A stretch of 64,000 bases of DNA from an uncultured Pelagibacteraceae bacterium (GCA_902592675.1 CACJFJ010000001.1:124001-188000), one strand, 5' to 3'; shown: positions 37,067-47,749, counted from the first letter of the stretch. The notes: generated from the letters alone by a model not told the origin. Made by a program: numbers and translations.

Positions 37067-38683
37067 CTAAAATTTTTTTCTAAGCTCAAACTTCTGAATT
37101 TTACCAGTTGAAGTTTTGGGTAAATCACAAAAAATTACTTGTTTTGGCACCTTAAATCCAGCAAGAGTTTCTTTGCAAAAACTTATTAGTTCTTTTTCTG
37201 TTACAGGTTTATCTTTAACCATTTCAATAAAAGCACAAGGTACTTCGCCCCATTTATCATCTGGTTTAGCCACTACTGCTGCGATAGATACTGAAGGATG
37301 TTTTGCTAAAGTATTCTCTATTTCAATCGAAGATATATTTTCACCTCCTGAGATTATAATGTCTTTAGACCTGTCTTGAATTTTAACATATCCGTCAGGA
37401 TGCATTACAGCTAAATCTCCAGAATGAAACCAACCTCCATTCATAGCTTTGGATGTTGCATCTTTATCTTTAAAATATCCCTTCATGACAATATTTCCTT
37501 TGATCATGATTTCTCCAATTGTTTTTCCATCTTTAGGCACTTCAGTCATTGTTTCCGGGATCATAACTGCTATACCCTCAGTGTTTGGATACCTCACTCC
37601 TTGTCTTGCTTTAATTTCATTTTGTTTCTCTTCATCAAATTCATTCCAAGCATCATTCCAAGCACATTGAGTAACATGTCCATAAGTTTCTGTTAATCCG
37701 TAAACATGCATCACTTCAAAACCTAGCTCATTCATTTTTTTAAATATAATACTTGGTGGTGGTGCTCCAGCAGTAAGCACATAAACTTTTTGTTTTAATT
37801 TTTTTCTATCAGTCTCTGGTGCACCGGTAATCATGTTTAATACTATTGGTGCTCCACCAAAATGAGTTACATCATATTTATCAATTAATTCAAATATTTT
37901 TTTAACATCAATATTTCTAAGACATATGGTTCTTCCATTTAACATGGGTATTGTCCACGGGTACCCCCAACCATTACAATGAAACATGGGAACAATAGTT
38001 AAAAAATTTAATCTATTTGGCATATTCCAAGCAACTGCACTTCCAGTAGACATTAAGTATGATCCCCTGTGATGATAAACAACACCCTTTGGATTTCCTG
38101 TAGTACCAGATGTATAACTCAATGAAATTGCTTGCCATTCATCTTCAGGCATTTTCCAATCATAATTTTCATCACCAGTATTCAAAAAACTTTCATATTC
38201 TAATTCACCAATTTTCTCACACTTAGATTGATCTGCAAGTTTGTCATTAATATCGATTATTATAATTTTTTTTTTTAAGGTACTTAAGGCCTTTTTAACC
38301 TCTACATGAAGTTGTCTGTCAACAACTAATACTTTTGCTTCACTGTGATCTAAAATATAAGCGATTGTTTTAGCATCTAGTCTAATATTGATAGTATTTA
38401 ACACTGCTCCTGTCATTGGCACTGAATAATGACCTTCAAAAATTTCAGGGGTATTAAAAGCTAAAAAGGAAACTGTATCACCTTTTCTGACACCAATTTT
38501 ATTAAGTGCACTAGCAAATTTAACTGTCCTTTTATAAACCTGATCCCAAGTATATTTACGGTCCTCATAAATAACTGCTTCATAATTTGGATAAATTTCT
38601 TTAGCTCTTTTCAGGAAAGTCAAAGGAGTTAATGGAACATAATTTGCATTATTTTTATCCAAATTAGTATCGTAATGACTCAT
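37067..38683 (-). CDS. dmdB: Acyl-CoA ligase, probable 3-methylmercaptopropionyl-CoA ligase
   Basis: SLSYTSGTTGNPKGVVYHHRG AMP-binding motif; GGWFHSGDLAVMHPDGYVKIQDRSKDIIISGGENISS; location next to dmdA and dmdC. Confidence 0.85.
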   Translation of the reverse strand: MSHYDTNLDKNNANYVPLTPLTFLKRAKEIYPNYEAVIYEDRKYTWDQVYKRTVKFASALNKIGVRKGDTVSFLAFNTPEIFEGHYSVPMTGAVLNTINIRLDAKTIAYILDHSEAKVLVVDRQLHVEVKKALSTLKKKIIIIDINDKLADQSKCEKIGELEYESFLNTGDENYDWKMPEDEWQAISLSYTSGTTGNPKGVVYHHRGSYLMSTGSAVAWNMPNRLNFLTIVPMFHCNGWGYPWTIPMLNGRTICLRNIDVKKIFELIDKYDVTHFGGAPIVLNMITGAPETDRKKLKQKVYVLTAGAPPPSIIFKKMNELGFEVMHVYGLTETYGHVTQCAWNDAWNEFDEEKQNEIKARQGVRYPNTEGIAVMIPETMTEVPKDGKTIGEIMIKGNIVMKGYFKDKDATSKAMNGGWFHSGDLAVMHPDGYVKIQDRSKDIIISGGENISSIEIENTLAKHPSVSIAAVVAKPDDKWGEVPCAFIEMVKDKPVTEKELISFCKETLAGFKVPKQVIFCDLPKTSTGKIQKFELRKKF

Positions 38684-38684
38684 T

Positions 38685-40448
38685 CTAATTAAATTTGAAA
38701 TTCATTAAATTTGTACTACCAGAGATACCTGACTTATAATGTTGTTCAACCCTTGGTAATACTTTGTCAAAGTAAAATCTTGCAGTATTTATTTTATCAT
38801 CATAGAAGTTTTTATTTTCATTATAATCTTCGAAGCTTACCTCCAAAACCTTAATCCATGCATACGCAATAGAAACATAACCTAAAGTTTTTAAATAATC
38901 GTTTGCAGCTGCACTCACGTCATCTTTTTCTGTTTTTGCTCTATCCATCATCCAATCACTAAATTTTTTCAATACACTCAGATGATTATTAAATTCCGAT
39001 ACAAATGGTTTAATTTTTTCATTGTTAGAATTACATTCAGATTTTACCTTGTCTAAAAACTTATTGATAATACTCCCGTTTTTATTTGATAATTTTCTGA
39101 AAACTAGATCAGCAGCTTGAACTGAGTTAGTCCCCTCATATATGGGTGTAATTCTGTTATCTCTATATAATTGTTCTATTCCTTGATCTTTTGTATACCC
39201 ATAGCCCCCATGAATTTGCATTGCATCACTGGTTATTTCCATAGCCAAGTCTGTAAATAATGATTTAACCACAGGAGTCATCAGAGAAACATAATCAGAC
39301 GCCTCTTGACGAACTTTTTCATCTGGATGATACAAACTAACTTCAGTCTGTTGAGATAACCAGAAACATAAAGCTCTCTCACCTTCGATAATTGATTTCA
39401 TATTTAATAATGTTCTTCTAATATCTGCATGTTCAATAATAAAATCAGCTCCATTTTTTGATTTCGTCTTATTTGTTTTTCCTTGTTTTCTTTCTTTTGC
39501 ATATGATAGAGAGTTTTGGTAAGCAATTTCTGAAATACCTAGTCCTTGAATACCAACAACTATTCTCTCAAGATTCATCATCGTAAACATAGCACTCAAA
39601 CCTTTTTCTTTATCACCAATCATATATCCAGTGGCATCATCAAAATTTAAAACGCAAGTGGCTGATCCTTTTATACCCATCTTATTTTCTATGGATCCTG
39701 TTGAAATCCCATTTCTAGGTCCTATAGTTCCATCATCTTTAACAATAAATTTAGGTACTAAAAATAAACTTATTCCTTTTGTTCCATCAGGAGAATCATC
39801 AGCTCTTGCTAAAACTAAATGAATTATATTTTCAGTAAGATCATGATCGCCAGAAGTAATGAAGATTTTTTGACCAGTTAATTTATAGGTTCCATCAGAT
39901 TGTTTTTTTGCTTTAGTTTTAAGTAAACCTAGGTCAGTTCCACACACCGGCTCTGTTAAGCACATAGTGCCACTCCATTTACCTTCAACTATTTTTGGTA
40001 AATATTTATTCTTAATATCGTCTGTAGCATGATGATTTATACAATTATAAGCACCAATACTCAGTTCACTATAAAGTTTAAATGAAAGACTAGCTGAGGA
40101 TAACATTTCATCAAAAAAAGCACTTACGGTTTTTGGCATACCTTGTCCTCCATATTTTGGATCACAAGATAATGAAGTCCATCCATCCTCAATATATTTT
40201 GTATATGCTTCTTTATAACCAGGAGGAGTTCGTACAACCCCATTTTCTAAAACTGCTGGATTTTCGTCTCCAGCTTTTGCAAGGGGTAATATAAGATTTT
40301 GATTTATCTTTGCTGCCTCTTGTAAGATATCTTTTACAAGGTCTGGGCTTACATCTTTATATTTTTCTAATTCATTATAATTCTTGTTGTTTCTCAATTT
40401 TTCAAAAAGAAACATCATATCTTCAACTGGTGCTGTGTAGCTTGGCAT
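38685..40448 (-). CDS. dmdC: Acyl-CoA dehydrogenase, probable 3-methylmercaptopropionyl-CoA dehydrogenase
   Basis: MCLTEPVCGTDLGLLKTKA; QIHGGYGYTKDQGIEQLYRDNRITPIYEGTNSVQAADLV; 587-aa long-form ACAD adjacent to dmdB. Confidence 0.85.
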   Translation of the reverse strand: MPSYTAPVEDMMFLFEKLRNNKNYNELEKYKDVSPDLVKDILQEAAKINQNLILPLAKAGDENPAVLENGVVRTPPGYKEAYTKYIEDGWTSLSCDPKYGGQGMPKTVSAFFDEMLSSASLSFKLYSELSIGAYNCINHHATDDIKNKYLPKIVEGKWSGTMCLTEPVCGTDLGLLKTKAKKQSDGTYKLTGQKIFITSGDHDLTENIIHLVLARADDSPDGTKGISLFLVPKFIVKDDGTIGPRNGISTGSIENKMGIKGSATCVLNFDDATGYMIGDKEKGLSAMFTMMNLERIVVGIQGLGISEIAYQNSLSYAKERKQGKTNKTKSKNGADFIIEHADIRRTLLNMKSIIEGERALCFWLSQQTEVSLYHPDEKVRQEASDYVSLMTPVVKSLFTDLAMEITSDAMQIHGGYGYTKDQGIEQLYRDNRITPIYEGTNSVQAADLVFRKLSNKNGSIINKFLDKVKSECNSNNEKIKPFVSEFNNHLSVLKKFSDWMMDRAKTEKDDVSAAANDYLKTLGYVSIAYAWIKVLEVSFEDYNENKNFYDDKINTARFYFDKVLPRVEQHYKSGISGSTNLMNFKFN

Positions 40449-40474
40449 AAAATTAGTTTAAAATAATTAATTGA

Positions 40475-41581
40475 TTATTGCAATTTTGAAATTATCGCAT
40501 CACCCATTTGGGATGTGGAAACTTCCTTTGTTCCATTGGATAAAATGTCCTTTGTTCTCAATCCATCATTTAATATGTCTTGCACTGCTTTTTCTAGTGC
40601 TTCCGCCTCTTTATCTAAATCTAAAGAATACCTTAAAGCCATAGCAAAACTCAATATTGTTGCAATAGGATTTGCAATACCTTTTCCAGCAATATCTGGC
40701 GCAGATCCATGAATAGGTTCATACATGGCTCTCATCTCACCATCTTTATTTTTAGCTCCCAATGATGCAGAGGGTAAAAGACCCAATGAGCCTGTCAACA
40801 TAGATGCTTGATCTGATAACATATCTCCAAATAAGTTATCTGTTACAATCACATCGAATTGTTTTGGATTTCTAAGTAGTTGCATTGCACAGTTATCGGC
40901 AAGCATATGGCTTAATTCTACGTCTTTATATTCTTTATCATGTAGAGCTTGTACTTCTTCTTTCCAAAGTTGACCCGCTTCCATCACATTTGATTTTTCA
41001 CATGAAGTAACTTTATTAGACCTTTTTTTTGCTAAATCAAAAGCGATTCTTGCTACTCTAACTATTTCACTACTTGTATAAGTGTGAGTATTTATTCCTT
41101 TTCTTTCACCGTTTTCTATAGGTTTGATTCCCCTTGGTTCTCCAAAATATATTCCTCCTGTTAATTCTCTTACGATCATAATATCTAAACCAGAAACGAT
41201 TTCTGGTTTTAGAGTTGATGAATCAACTAATTGTTTAAAACATATTGCTGGCCTTAAATTTGCAAAAAGCTTTAATTCTTTTCTTAACTTTAAAAGTGCT
41301 CTCTCAGGTTTTTTTGAAAACTCAACATTATCCCATTTAGGTCCACCTACAGCGCCCAACATAACTACTGCACTCTCTAATGCTTTATAGAAAACTTCAT
41401 CAGTTATTGGAGTACCATGTTTGTCGTAAGAACACCCACCTGCTAGATCCTCATCTATCTCAAAATCTAAAGATTTTTTATCATTAAACCAATTAATTAT
41501 CCTTTTCACCTCATTAATAACTTCAGGTCCTATTCCATCTCCGGGAAGTAATAATATTTTTCTTTTTTTGACTTTAATCAT
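40475..41581 (-). CDS. leuB: 3-Isopropylmalate dehydrogenase
   Basis: [57 protein letters not shown]. Confidence 0.96.
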   Translation of the reverse strand: MIKVKKRKILLLPGDGIGPEVINEVKRIINWFNDKKSLDFEIDEDLAGGCSYDKHGTPITDEVFYKALESAVVMLGAVGGPKWDNVEFSKKPERALLKLRKELKLFANLRPAICFKQLVDSSTLKPEIVSGLDIMIVRELTGGIYFGEPRGIKPIENGERKGINTHTYTSSEIVRVARIAFDLAKKRSNKVTSCEKSNVMEAGQLWKEEVQALHDKEYKDVELSHMLADNCAMQLLRNPKQFDVIVTDNLFGDMLSDQASMLTGSLGLLPSASLGAKNKDGEMRAMYEPIHGSAPDIAGKGIANPIATILSFAMALRYSLDLDKEAEALEKAVQDILNDGLRTKDILSNGTKEVSTSQMGDAIISKLQ

Positions 41582-42179
41582 TAATAATCCACGGCTTTTG
41601 ATTTTTTAAATTTTTTTCAAAATTTTCAATTTTATCGGATTTTTTTAAAGATAACGCTATATCATCTAAACCTTCTAAAAGGCACTTTTTCTTAAATTTA
41701 TCAACCTCAAATATTACCTCATTATTTCCATAAATTATTTTTTCTTCATTTAAGTCTACAGAAATTTCTTCTTTTCTATTTGCATATTCTGACAACTCCT
41801 TAATTTTATCTTCATTAAGAAGAATCGGTAAAATTCCATTTTTAAAACAATTGTTAAAAAATATATCAGCAAAACTTGAACTAATTACACATGTAATACC
41901 AAAATCTAATAATGCCCATGGAGCATGTTCTCTAGATGACCCACAACCAAAATTTTTTCCTGCTATTAATATTTTTGAATTATTAAAAGGATTTTGATTT
42001 AAAATAAAATCATTAATAGCCTTTCCTTTTTCATCATATCTCATTTCATAAAATAAATTTTTACCAAGACCTGTTCTTTTAATTGTTTTTAAAAACTGTT
42101 TTGGGATAATCATATCTGTATCAATATTTACTATTGGTAAATATGCGGGAATACTTTTTAATGTTGTAAATTTTTGCAT
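41574..42179 (-). CDS. leuD: 3-Isopropylmalate dehydratase small subunit
   Basis: [40 protein letters not shown]. Confidence 0.96.
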   Translation of the reverse strand: MQKFTTLKSIPAYLPIVNIDTDMIIPKQFLKTIKRTGLGKNLFYEMRYDEKGKAINDFILNQNPFNNSKILIAGKNFGCGSSREHAPWALLDFGITCVISSSFADIFFNNCFKNGILPILLNEDKIKELSEYANRKEEISVDLNEEKIIYGNNEVIFEVDKFKKKCLLEGLDDIALSLKKSDKIENFEKNLKNQKPWIIND

Positions 42180-43582
42180 TAGTTTTGATACTTTCTTACA
42201 TCGTCTAAATTTCCTGAAATCGCTGCTGCAGCTGCCATTCCTGGACTTACAAGATGAGTTCTTCCACCTCTACCTTGTCTTCCTTCGAAATTTCTATTTG
42301 AAGTCGAGGCACATCTTTCCTCTGGTTTTAATTTATCTGCATTCATTGCTAGACACATTGAACAACCTGGCTCTCTCCATTCAAATCCAGAATTAACAAA
42401 TATTCTATCTAAACCTTCCTGTTCAGCCTGCTCTTTAACTAATCCAGATCCAGGTACTACCATTGCATGTACATGTGACGCAATTTTTTTATCTTTTAAA
42501 ATTTTTGCTGCTTCTCTTAAATCCTCAATTCTTCCATTAGTGCAGCTACCAATAAAAACCTTATCTATCTTTATATCTCTAGCTGCCATATCTGGCTTAA
42601 GACCCATATATTTTAAAGCTCTTTCTATCGAATTCTTTTTATCTTCATCTTTCTCAGAATTTGGATTTGGAACTTTGCCATCAATTGTAATAACATCTTG
42701 AGGTGAAGTTCCCCAAGTTATCATTGGCAAAATTTCTTTAGCTTCTAAACTAATTTCTTTATCAAATGTTGCATTATCGTCTGATTTTAAATTTTTCCAA
42801 TATTCAAGAGCTTTGTCCCATTTTTCACCTTTTGGTGACATTGGTTTTCCATCTAAATATTTAAATATTTTTTCGTCTGGTGCAATTAATCCTGCTCGAG
42901 CTCCACCCTCAATAGTCATGTTACATATAGTCATTCTTTGTTCAACACTTAACGATCTAATTAAATCACCAGAATATTCAACGACACATCCAGTACCACC
43001 AGCAGTTCCTATTTTTCCAATTATTTGTAAAATTACATCTTTTGAAGTAACACCTAATGGAAGTTTTCCATTAACATTTATTCTAAAATTTTTTGCTTTT
43101 TTTTGGACTAATGTTTGTGTTGCCAAAACATGTTCTACCTCAGATGTTCCAATTCCAAAAGCTAAGGCTCCAAATGCACCATGAGTAGCTGTATGACTAT
43201 CTCCGCAAACAATTACAGTACCTGGTTGTGTGAATCCTTGTTCAGGACCAATAATATGAACAATACCCTGCCTCTTGTCATCCATGCCAAAAAGTTGAAT
43301 TCCAAATTCCTTACAATTATTTTCTAAAGTATCAACTTGAATTTTAGACTCCTGATCTGCAATTCCATTTGTTCTATCTGTAGTTGGGACATTATGATCT
43401 GCTACTGCCAAAGTCAGTTTTGGATGTCTTACCTTTCGATTAGAATTTCTCAAACCCTCAAATGCTTGAGGGCTGGTAACTTCATGAACAAGATGTCTAT
43501 CTACAAAAAGTAAAGCTGTCCCATCTAGTTGCTGGTCAACCAAGTGATCATTCCAAATTTTGTCGTATAATGTTTTAGGCAT
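42179..43582 (-). CDS. leuC: 3-Isopropylmalate dehydratase large subunit
   Basis: [66 protein letters not shown]. Confidence 0.97.
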   Translation of the reverse strand: MPKTLYDKIWNDHLVDQQLDGTALLFVDRHLVHEVTSPQAFEGLRNSNRKVRHPKLTLAVADHNVPTTDRTNGIADQESKIQVDTLENNCKEFGIQLFGMDDKRQGIVHIIGPEQGFTQPGTVIVCGDSHTATHGAFGALAFGIGTSEVEHVLATQTLVQKKAKNFRINVNGKLPLGVTSKDVILQIIGKIGTAGGTGCVVEYSGDLIRSLSVEQRMTICNMTIEGGARAGLIAPDEKIFKYLDGKPMSPKGEKWDKALEYWKNLKSDDNATFDKEISLEAKEILPMITWGTSPQDVITIDGKVPNPNSEKDEDKKNSIERALKYMGLKPDMAARDIKIDKVFIGSCTNGRIEDLREAAKILKDKKIASHVHAMVVPGSGLVKEQAEQEGLDRIFVNSGFEWREPGCSMCLAMNADKLKPEERCASTSNRNFEGRQGRGGRTHLVSPGMAAAAAISGNLDDVRKYQN

Positions 43583-43593
43583 TGAAAAAAAAA

Positions 43594-44178
43594 TTATTTT
43601 TTTTCTGGTGAGCTTTCTTTTTTCTTTTCAGCTTCTTCCTTATTTACTTTTACTTTTGGAGTTTCTTCTTTGTTAGTTTCTGTCGCTGGTGCAACTTCTA
43701 CTTTAGAAACTTCCTCTTTTTTATTATCTGGTGCTGGAGTAACTGGTGCTAAATTTTCTTCAGTTACTGATTCTGGTTTAACATCAATATCGATACCAAT
43801 CTTCTTTCTTATTTTTTCTGCAATTCTAGCTGATTTACCAGTTCTGTCTCTTAAATAATATAATTTTGCTCTTCTAACTTTTCCTGAACGAATAACTTTG
43901 ATTGAGTCTATTACAGTTCCAAATAATGGAAATGTTCTCTCAACACCTTCTCCAAAAGAAATTTTTCTAACAGTAAATGAAGAGTTCAAATCTCTATTTT
44001 TTTTTGCGATACAAACACCTTCAAAATATTGAATTCTTTCTTTTTTTCCTTCAGTAATTCTCACACCAACTTTTACCACATCACCCGGAAAGAACTCTGG
44101 TAGTTTCTTCTCAGAAAGAATTTTTTTAATATTGTGCTGGTTTATTTCTTCAATTGTTTTCATTTTAATATTTAGCAA
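43594..44178 (-). CDS. rplS: 50S ribosomal protein L19 with long low-complexity C-terminal extension
   Basis: [56 protein letters not shown]; ~75-aa E/K/P/T/A-rich tail. Confidence 0.95.
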   Translation of the reverse strand: MLNIKMKTIEEINQHNIKKILSEKKLPEFFPGDVVKVGVRITEGKKERIQYFEGVCIAKKNRDLNSSFTVRKISFGEGVERTFPLFGTVIDSIKVIRSGKVRRAKLYYLRDRTGKSARIAEKIRKKIGIDIDVKPESVTEENLAPVTPAPDNKKEEVSKVEVAPATETNKEETPKVKVNKEEAEKKKESSPEKK

Positions 44179-44179
44179 T

Positions 44180-44866
44180 TTAATCTTTCTTATATTTTTG
44201 CCATAAATCTGGTCTTCGGTCGCGTGTTATAGCCTCAGATTGAGACAAACGCCAGTCTTTAATTTTACTATGATCTCCCGATAATAAGACATCTGGAACC
44301 GATTTTTCCTCCCAAATCTGTGGTTTTGTGTATTGAGGATACTCTAAAAGACCGTTTTCAAAAGTTTCATCAGAAGCTGATTTATCATTTCCCAAAACAC
44401 CTGGCAATAGTCTCAAAACACTATCGAGAATTACAAGAGCTGCTGTTTCTCCACCTGATAACACATAATCCCCTATACTTATTTCTTCGATATTTCTTGT
44501 AGATAAAATCCTTTCATCAACTCCTTCAAAATGTCCACAAATCAAAGAAAATGATTTTTCCTTTGATAAATCTTGAGCAAGCGTTTGATCAAATTTTTTT
44601 CCCTTTGGTGAGAGATAAAAAATCCTTTCTCCATTCTTAACATTTTGATCAATAGAGTTTGCCAACACATCAGGCTTAAGTAACATTCCTGAGCCACCAC
44701 CATATGGAGTATCATCTACCGTCTTGTGTTTATCTTTCGCAGCATCTCTAATATTTATCACATTTAGGCTCCATAAATTTTTAGCTAATGCTTTACCGTA
44801 CAGACCTTTGTTCAAAGGACCTGGAAAAACTTCTGGATAAAGAGTAAATAATTGAGCTTGTAACAT
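44180..44866 (-). CDS. trmD: tRNA (guanine-N1)-methyltransferase
   Basis: [49 protein letters not shown]. Confidence 0.96.
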   Translation of the reverse strand: MLQAQLFTLYPEVFPGPLNKGLYGKALAKNLWSLNVINIRDAAKDKHKTVDDTPYGGGSGMLLKPDVLANSIDQNVKNGERIFYLSPKGKKFDQTLAQDLSKEKSFSLICGHFEGVDERILSTRNIEEISIGDYVLSGGETAALVILDSVLRLLPGVLGNDKSASDETFENGLLEYPQYTKPQIWEEKSVPDVLLSGDHSKIKDWRLSQSEAITRDRRPDLWQKYKKD

Positions 44867-44880
44867 ATGTAAAATTTAAA

Positions 44881-45390
44881 CTATTTTTTTTCCTCCTTAG
44901 GAGCTTCTGCTTTAGGAGCTTCTTCCTTTTTAGCTTCTGCTTTAGGAGCTTCTTCCTTTTTAGCTTCTGCTTTAGGAGCTTCTTCCTTTTTAGCTTCTGC
45001 TTTAGGAGCTTCTTCCTTTTTAGCTTCTGCTTTAAGAGCTTCTTCCTTTTTAGCTTCTGCTTTAGGAGCTTCTTCAGCACCTTCTTTTTTTCTATCTTTT
45101 TTAGGAACTGCCTTTTGAGGATTATTGCCGTTAGCAGGCATAGGCATCAATTCATTTTCACCTAAAATCCTAGCCACTCTTGTTGTAGGTTGTGCACCTT
45201 GACCCAACCAGTATTTAATTCTTTCAGCTTCTAATCCAATTCTTTCCTTTTTTTCTTTTGGCAGTAATGGATTGAAAAAACCTACTTTCTCAATAAATCT
45301 TCCATCTCTTGCGAAACGACTGTCTGCAACTACGACCTTGTAAACAGGTCTCTTCTTTGTACCACCTCTTGATAATCTAAGTTTTAACAT
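44881..45390 (-). CDS. rpsP: 30S ribosomal protein S16 with repetitive C-terminal tail
   Basis: [26 protein letters not shown]16 core, then [10 protein letters not shown] decapeptide repeats. Confidence 0.95.
   Translation of the reverse strand: MLKLRLSRGGTKKRPVYKVVVADSRFARDGRFIEKVGFFNPLLPKEKKERIGLEAERIKYWLGQGAQPTTRVARILGENELMPMPANGNNPQKAVPKKDRKKEGAEEAPKAEAKKEEALKAEAKKEEAPKAEAKKEEAPKAEAKKEEAPKAEAKKEEAPKAEAPKEEKK
44901..45075. repeat. 30-bp in-frame tandem repeat in rpsP (five full units plus partial flanking units)
   Basis: Unit tttaggagcttcttcctttttagcttctgc at 44911, 44941, 44971, 45001 and 45031 (the last with one G->A), partial copies at both ends. Confidence 0.97.
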
Positions 45391-45404
45391 TTACTCTCCT
45401 TTTT

Positions 45405-46763
45405 TTATTTTAATTGATTAAATAATTCTGGAGGTATTCCTTTATCAGACATACCCTTCAGATTTCCTTTTGACATCTTTTTCATCATTTCAGACATCAT
45501 TTTAAATTGTTTTAACAATTTATTGATAGTGGCTGGATCAGTTCCAGAGCCATTAGCAATTCTTTTTTTTCTTGAACCGTCAATTATTTTTGGGTTTTCT
45601 CTCTCTTTTTTAGTCATTGATAAAATTATAGCCTCATTTTTTGTAATGACACTCTCATCGATACCAGCAGCATCCATTTGAGATTTTACTTTTGAGACAC
45701 CTGGCATAAAAGACATGATCCCCTCTATTCCACCCATTTTTTTCATTTGCCTCAATTGTGTTAAATAATCTTGCATCGAAAATTGTCCTTTTTTTAAATT
45801 TTCCTCTGTCTTTTTAATATTTTCTTCTCCTAAATCTTGAGCTGCTTTTTCAACAAGAGATACTATGTCTCCCATTCCAAGAATTCTGTTTGCAATTCTA
45901 TCTGGGTGAAATACCTCAAGATTTTCAATTTTCTCACCTATACCTAAAAACTTAATTGGAACCTGTGAAATAAATTTCATACTAACTGCAGCTCCGCCTC
46001 TAGCATCACCGTCTGCTCTAGTTAAAATTATTCCAGAAAGATTAACTGTGTTTTTAAATTCTTTTGCCACAGATGCTGCAACTTGTCCAGTGAGTGAATC
46101 AGCAACTAAAAAAGTCTCTGCAGGCTTAATTGTATTCTCAATTTGTTTAATCTCACTCATCATTTGTAAATCTATTTGTGTTCTACCAGCAGTATCAAAT
46201 AAAATAATATCTGCACCATTCAGATTGGCAGCGCTAATAGCTCTTTGACAAATGTCAGCAGGTTGTTGACCCTCAATTATTGGAAGAGTTAAGATGTTGT
46301 TTTGCTCGCCTAAAGATCTTAATTGTTCTTGGGCAGCTGGCCTATAAATATCTAAACTAACCATCATTACTTTCTTTTTTTTTGTATTTTCCAAATATCT
46401 TGCAAGTTTAGCAGTTGTAGTGGTCTTACCAGAACCCTGAAGTCCAACTAGCATCATTGGCACTGGCGGTACAGCATTAAGATTTACATCATTATTTTTT
46501 TCACCTAGCAAGTTTACCAATTCATCATAGACAATCTTAACGACCATATCTCCCGGAGATGTTGATCTTATTATTTCTTGACCTAAAGCTTTTGGTTTTA
46601 CTTTCTCAATAAAATCTTTGGCAACATCAAGTGATACGTCTGCTTCTAATAAAGCTTGTCTTATACCTCTTAATCCCTCATCAACTTGATTTTCATCAAG
46701 TGATGGTGCTTTTTTTAAAGAGGAAAAAACTTCCTCGAATTTATTTGTCAAATTTTCAAACAT
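45405..46763 (-). CDS. ffh: Signal recognition particle protein (SRP54); start re-set to MFENL
   Basis: MFENLTNKFEEVFSSL start; GLQGSGKTTTTAKLA; DTAGRTQIDLQMM; M-domain. Confidence 0.95.
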   Translation of the reverse strand: MFENLTNKFEEVFSSLKKAPSLDENQVDEGLRGIRQALLEADVSLDVAKDFIEKVKPKALGQEIIRSTSPGDMVVKIVYDELVNLLGEKNNDVNLNAVPPVPMMLVGLQGSGKTTTTAKLARYLENTKKKKVMMVSLDIYRPAAQEQLRSLGEQNNILTLPIIEGQQPADICQRAISAANLNGADIILFDTAGRTQIDLQMMSEIKQIENTIKPAETFLVADSLTGQVAASVAKEFKNTVNLSGIILTRADGDARGGAAVSMKFISQVPIKFLGIGEKIENLEVFHPDRIANRILGMGDIVSLVEKAAQDLGEENIKKTEENLKKGQFSMQDYLTQLRQMKKMGGIEGIMSFMPGVSKVKSQMDAAGIDESVITKNEAIILSMTKKERENPKIIDGSRKKRIANGSGTDPATINKLLKQFKMMSEMMKKMSKGNLKGMSDKGIPPELFNQLK

Positions 46764-46783
46764 ATTTATTACACGCATTAGTA

Positions 46784-46864
46784 ATCGCACTAGTGGGCGA
46801 ACCCTCGCTGACTAGTGTCGATCTCTTTGTTTCCAAAGACACCGCAAATTTAACGTTTTTGCGG
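46784..46864 (-). ncRNA. Candidate structured ffh leader or small RNA (three consecutive hairpins)
   Basis: Minus-strand hairpins: CCGCAAA/TTTGCGG; TCTTTG-GAAA-CAAAGA; ATCG-a-CACTAGT.../...ACTAGTG-CGAT with an internal GGGTTCGCCC. Confidence 0.6.
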
Positions 46865-46878
46865 AAACTGCCACAAAC

Positions 46879-46884
46879 TATAAT
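46879..46884 (+). promoter_or_regulatory. Candidate -10 element (TATAAT) in the ffh/dapF divergent intergenic region; the overlapping minus-strand TATTAT could serve ffh
   Basis: CTATAATAG reads TATAAT on + and TATTAT on -; located at the outer edge of the hairpin cluster. No strong -35 found for either direction. Confidence 0.4.
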
Positions 46885-46924
46885 AGAGGTTCAAAAAGTC
46901 AATAAATAAGTTAAATAACTATAT

Positions 46925-47749
46925 ATGAACATTAAAGCATTTAAAATGAACGGATTAGGTAATGACTTTGTAATTATAGATAATAGACAGAAAATTACCC
47001 ATTTAACTAAGGATCAAATAATTAAGATTTGTGATAGAAATTTTATTGGCTGTGATCAATTAATATTTATTGAAAATGATGAAGCAGCTGATGCAAACTT
47101 AAAATTCTTTAATTCTGATGGTGGAGAGTCGGGTGCATGTGGCAATGGAACAAGATGTATTGCGGGTTTCATTTCAAGAGAAACTAATAATAAAACTATA
47201 ATATTGAATACATTTTCTGGAAATTTAAAGTCTGAAATTTTAGGAAATAATATAGTTACAACAGAAATTGGTAAAGCTAAAACAGATTGGAATGAAATAC
47301 CTTTATCAGAAAAATTAAATACAAAAAATTTAAATATTAAAATACACGATAAAAATAACAAAGAATATTTTGGTGGTACTACAGTAAATGTTGGAAACCC
47401 ACATATCATTTTTTTTGTTAATGAACTTGATAATTTTGATATAAAAAAAATTGGTCCAGGTATTGAAAATCATAGTTTTTTTCCAGAAAAATGTAATGTC
47501 ACTATTGCTCAAGTAATAAAGAAAGATTTGATTAAGGTTAAAGTTTGGGAAAGAGGAGCCGGATTAACCAAAGCATGTGGTACAGCTGCTTGTGCAACAG
47601 CATTTGCTGGTAAATTAAATAATTTAACAGAAAATAAGACAGATATAGAGTTTTCGACAGGCAAACTATCTATTTTGATTGATAAAAAAAATTCAATACA
47701 CTTGAAAGGTCCTATATCAAATATAAATGAAATTGAGATCAAACTATAA
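46925..47749 (+). CDS. dapF: Diaminopimelate epimerase
   Basis: MNGLGNDFVIID; SGACGNGTRCIAGF; ERGAGLTKACGTAACATA. Confidence 0.96.
   Translation: MNIKAFKMNGLGNDFVIIDNRQKITHLTKDQIIKICDRNFIGCDQLIFIENDEAADANLKFFNSDGGESGACGNGTRCIAGFISRETNNKTIILNTFSGNLKSEILGNNIVTTEIGKAKTDWNEIPLSEKLNTKNLNIKIHDKNNKEYFGGTTVNVGNPHIIFFVNELDNFDIKKIGPGIENHSFFPEKCNVTIAQVIKKDLIKVKVWERGAGLTKACGTAACATAFAGKLNNLTENKTDIEFSTGKLSILIDKKNSIHLKGPISNINEIEIKL

Noticed and set aside
44901-45075. Possible CRISPR-like array from 30-bp periodic repeats
   Set aside because: Units are contiguous with no spacers and lie in frame within rpsP.
44793-45080. ORF encoding [14 protein letters not shown] repeats
   Set aside because: Alternate-frame reading of the rpsP tandem repeat; overlaps both rpsP and the trmD start. 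Treated as a repeat artefact.
46764-46790. Upstream extension MRLLMRVIN of Ffh
   Set aside because: Ffh homologues begin at MFENL; the extension runs into the structured element, so the start was set at 46763.
46790-46864. tRNA because of a GGGTTCGCCC T-arm-like stretch
   Set aside because: No acceptor/anticodon arms or CCA-proximal pairing fits; the hairpin arrangement is not a cloverleaf.
46764-46890. ffh-upstream hairpins as the 4.5S/SRP RNA gene
   Set aside because: No recognisable conserved SRP RNA apical motif (GGUCAGG..GGAAGCAGC); kept as an unassigned structured RNA instead.
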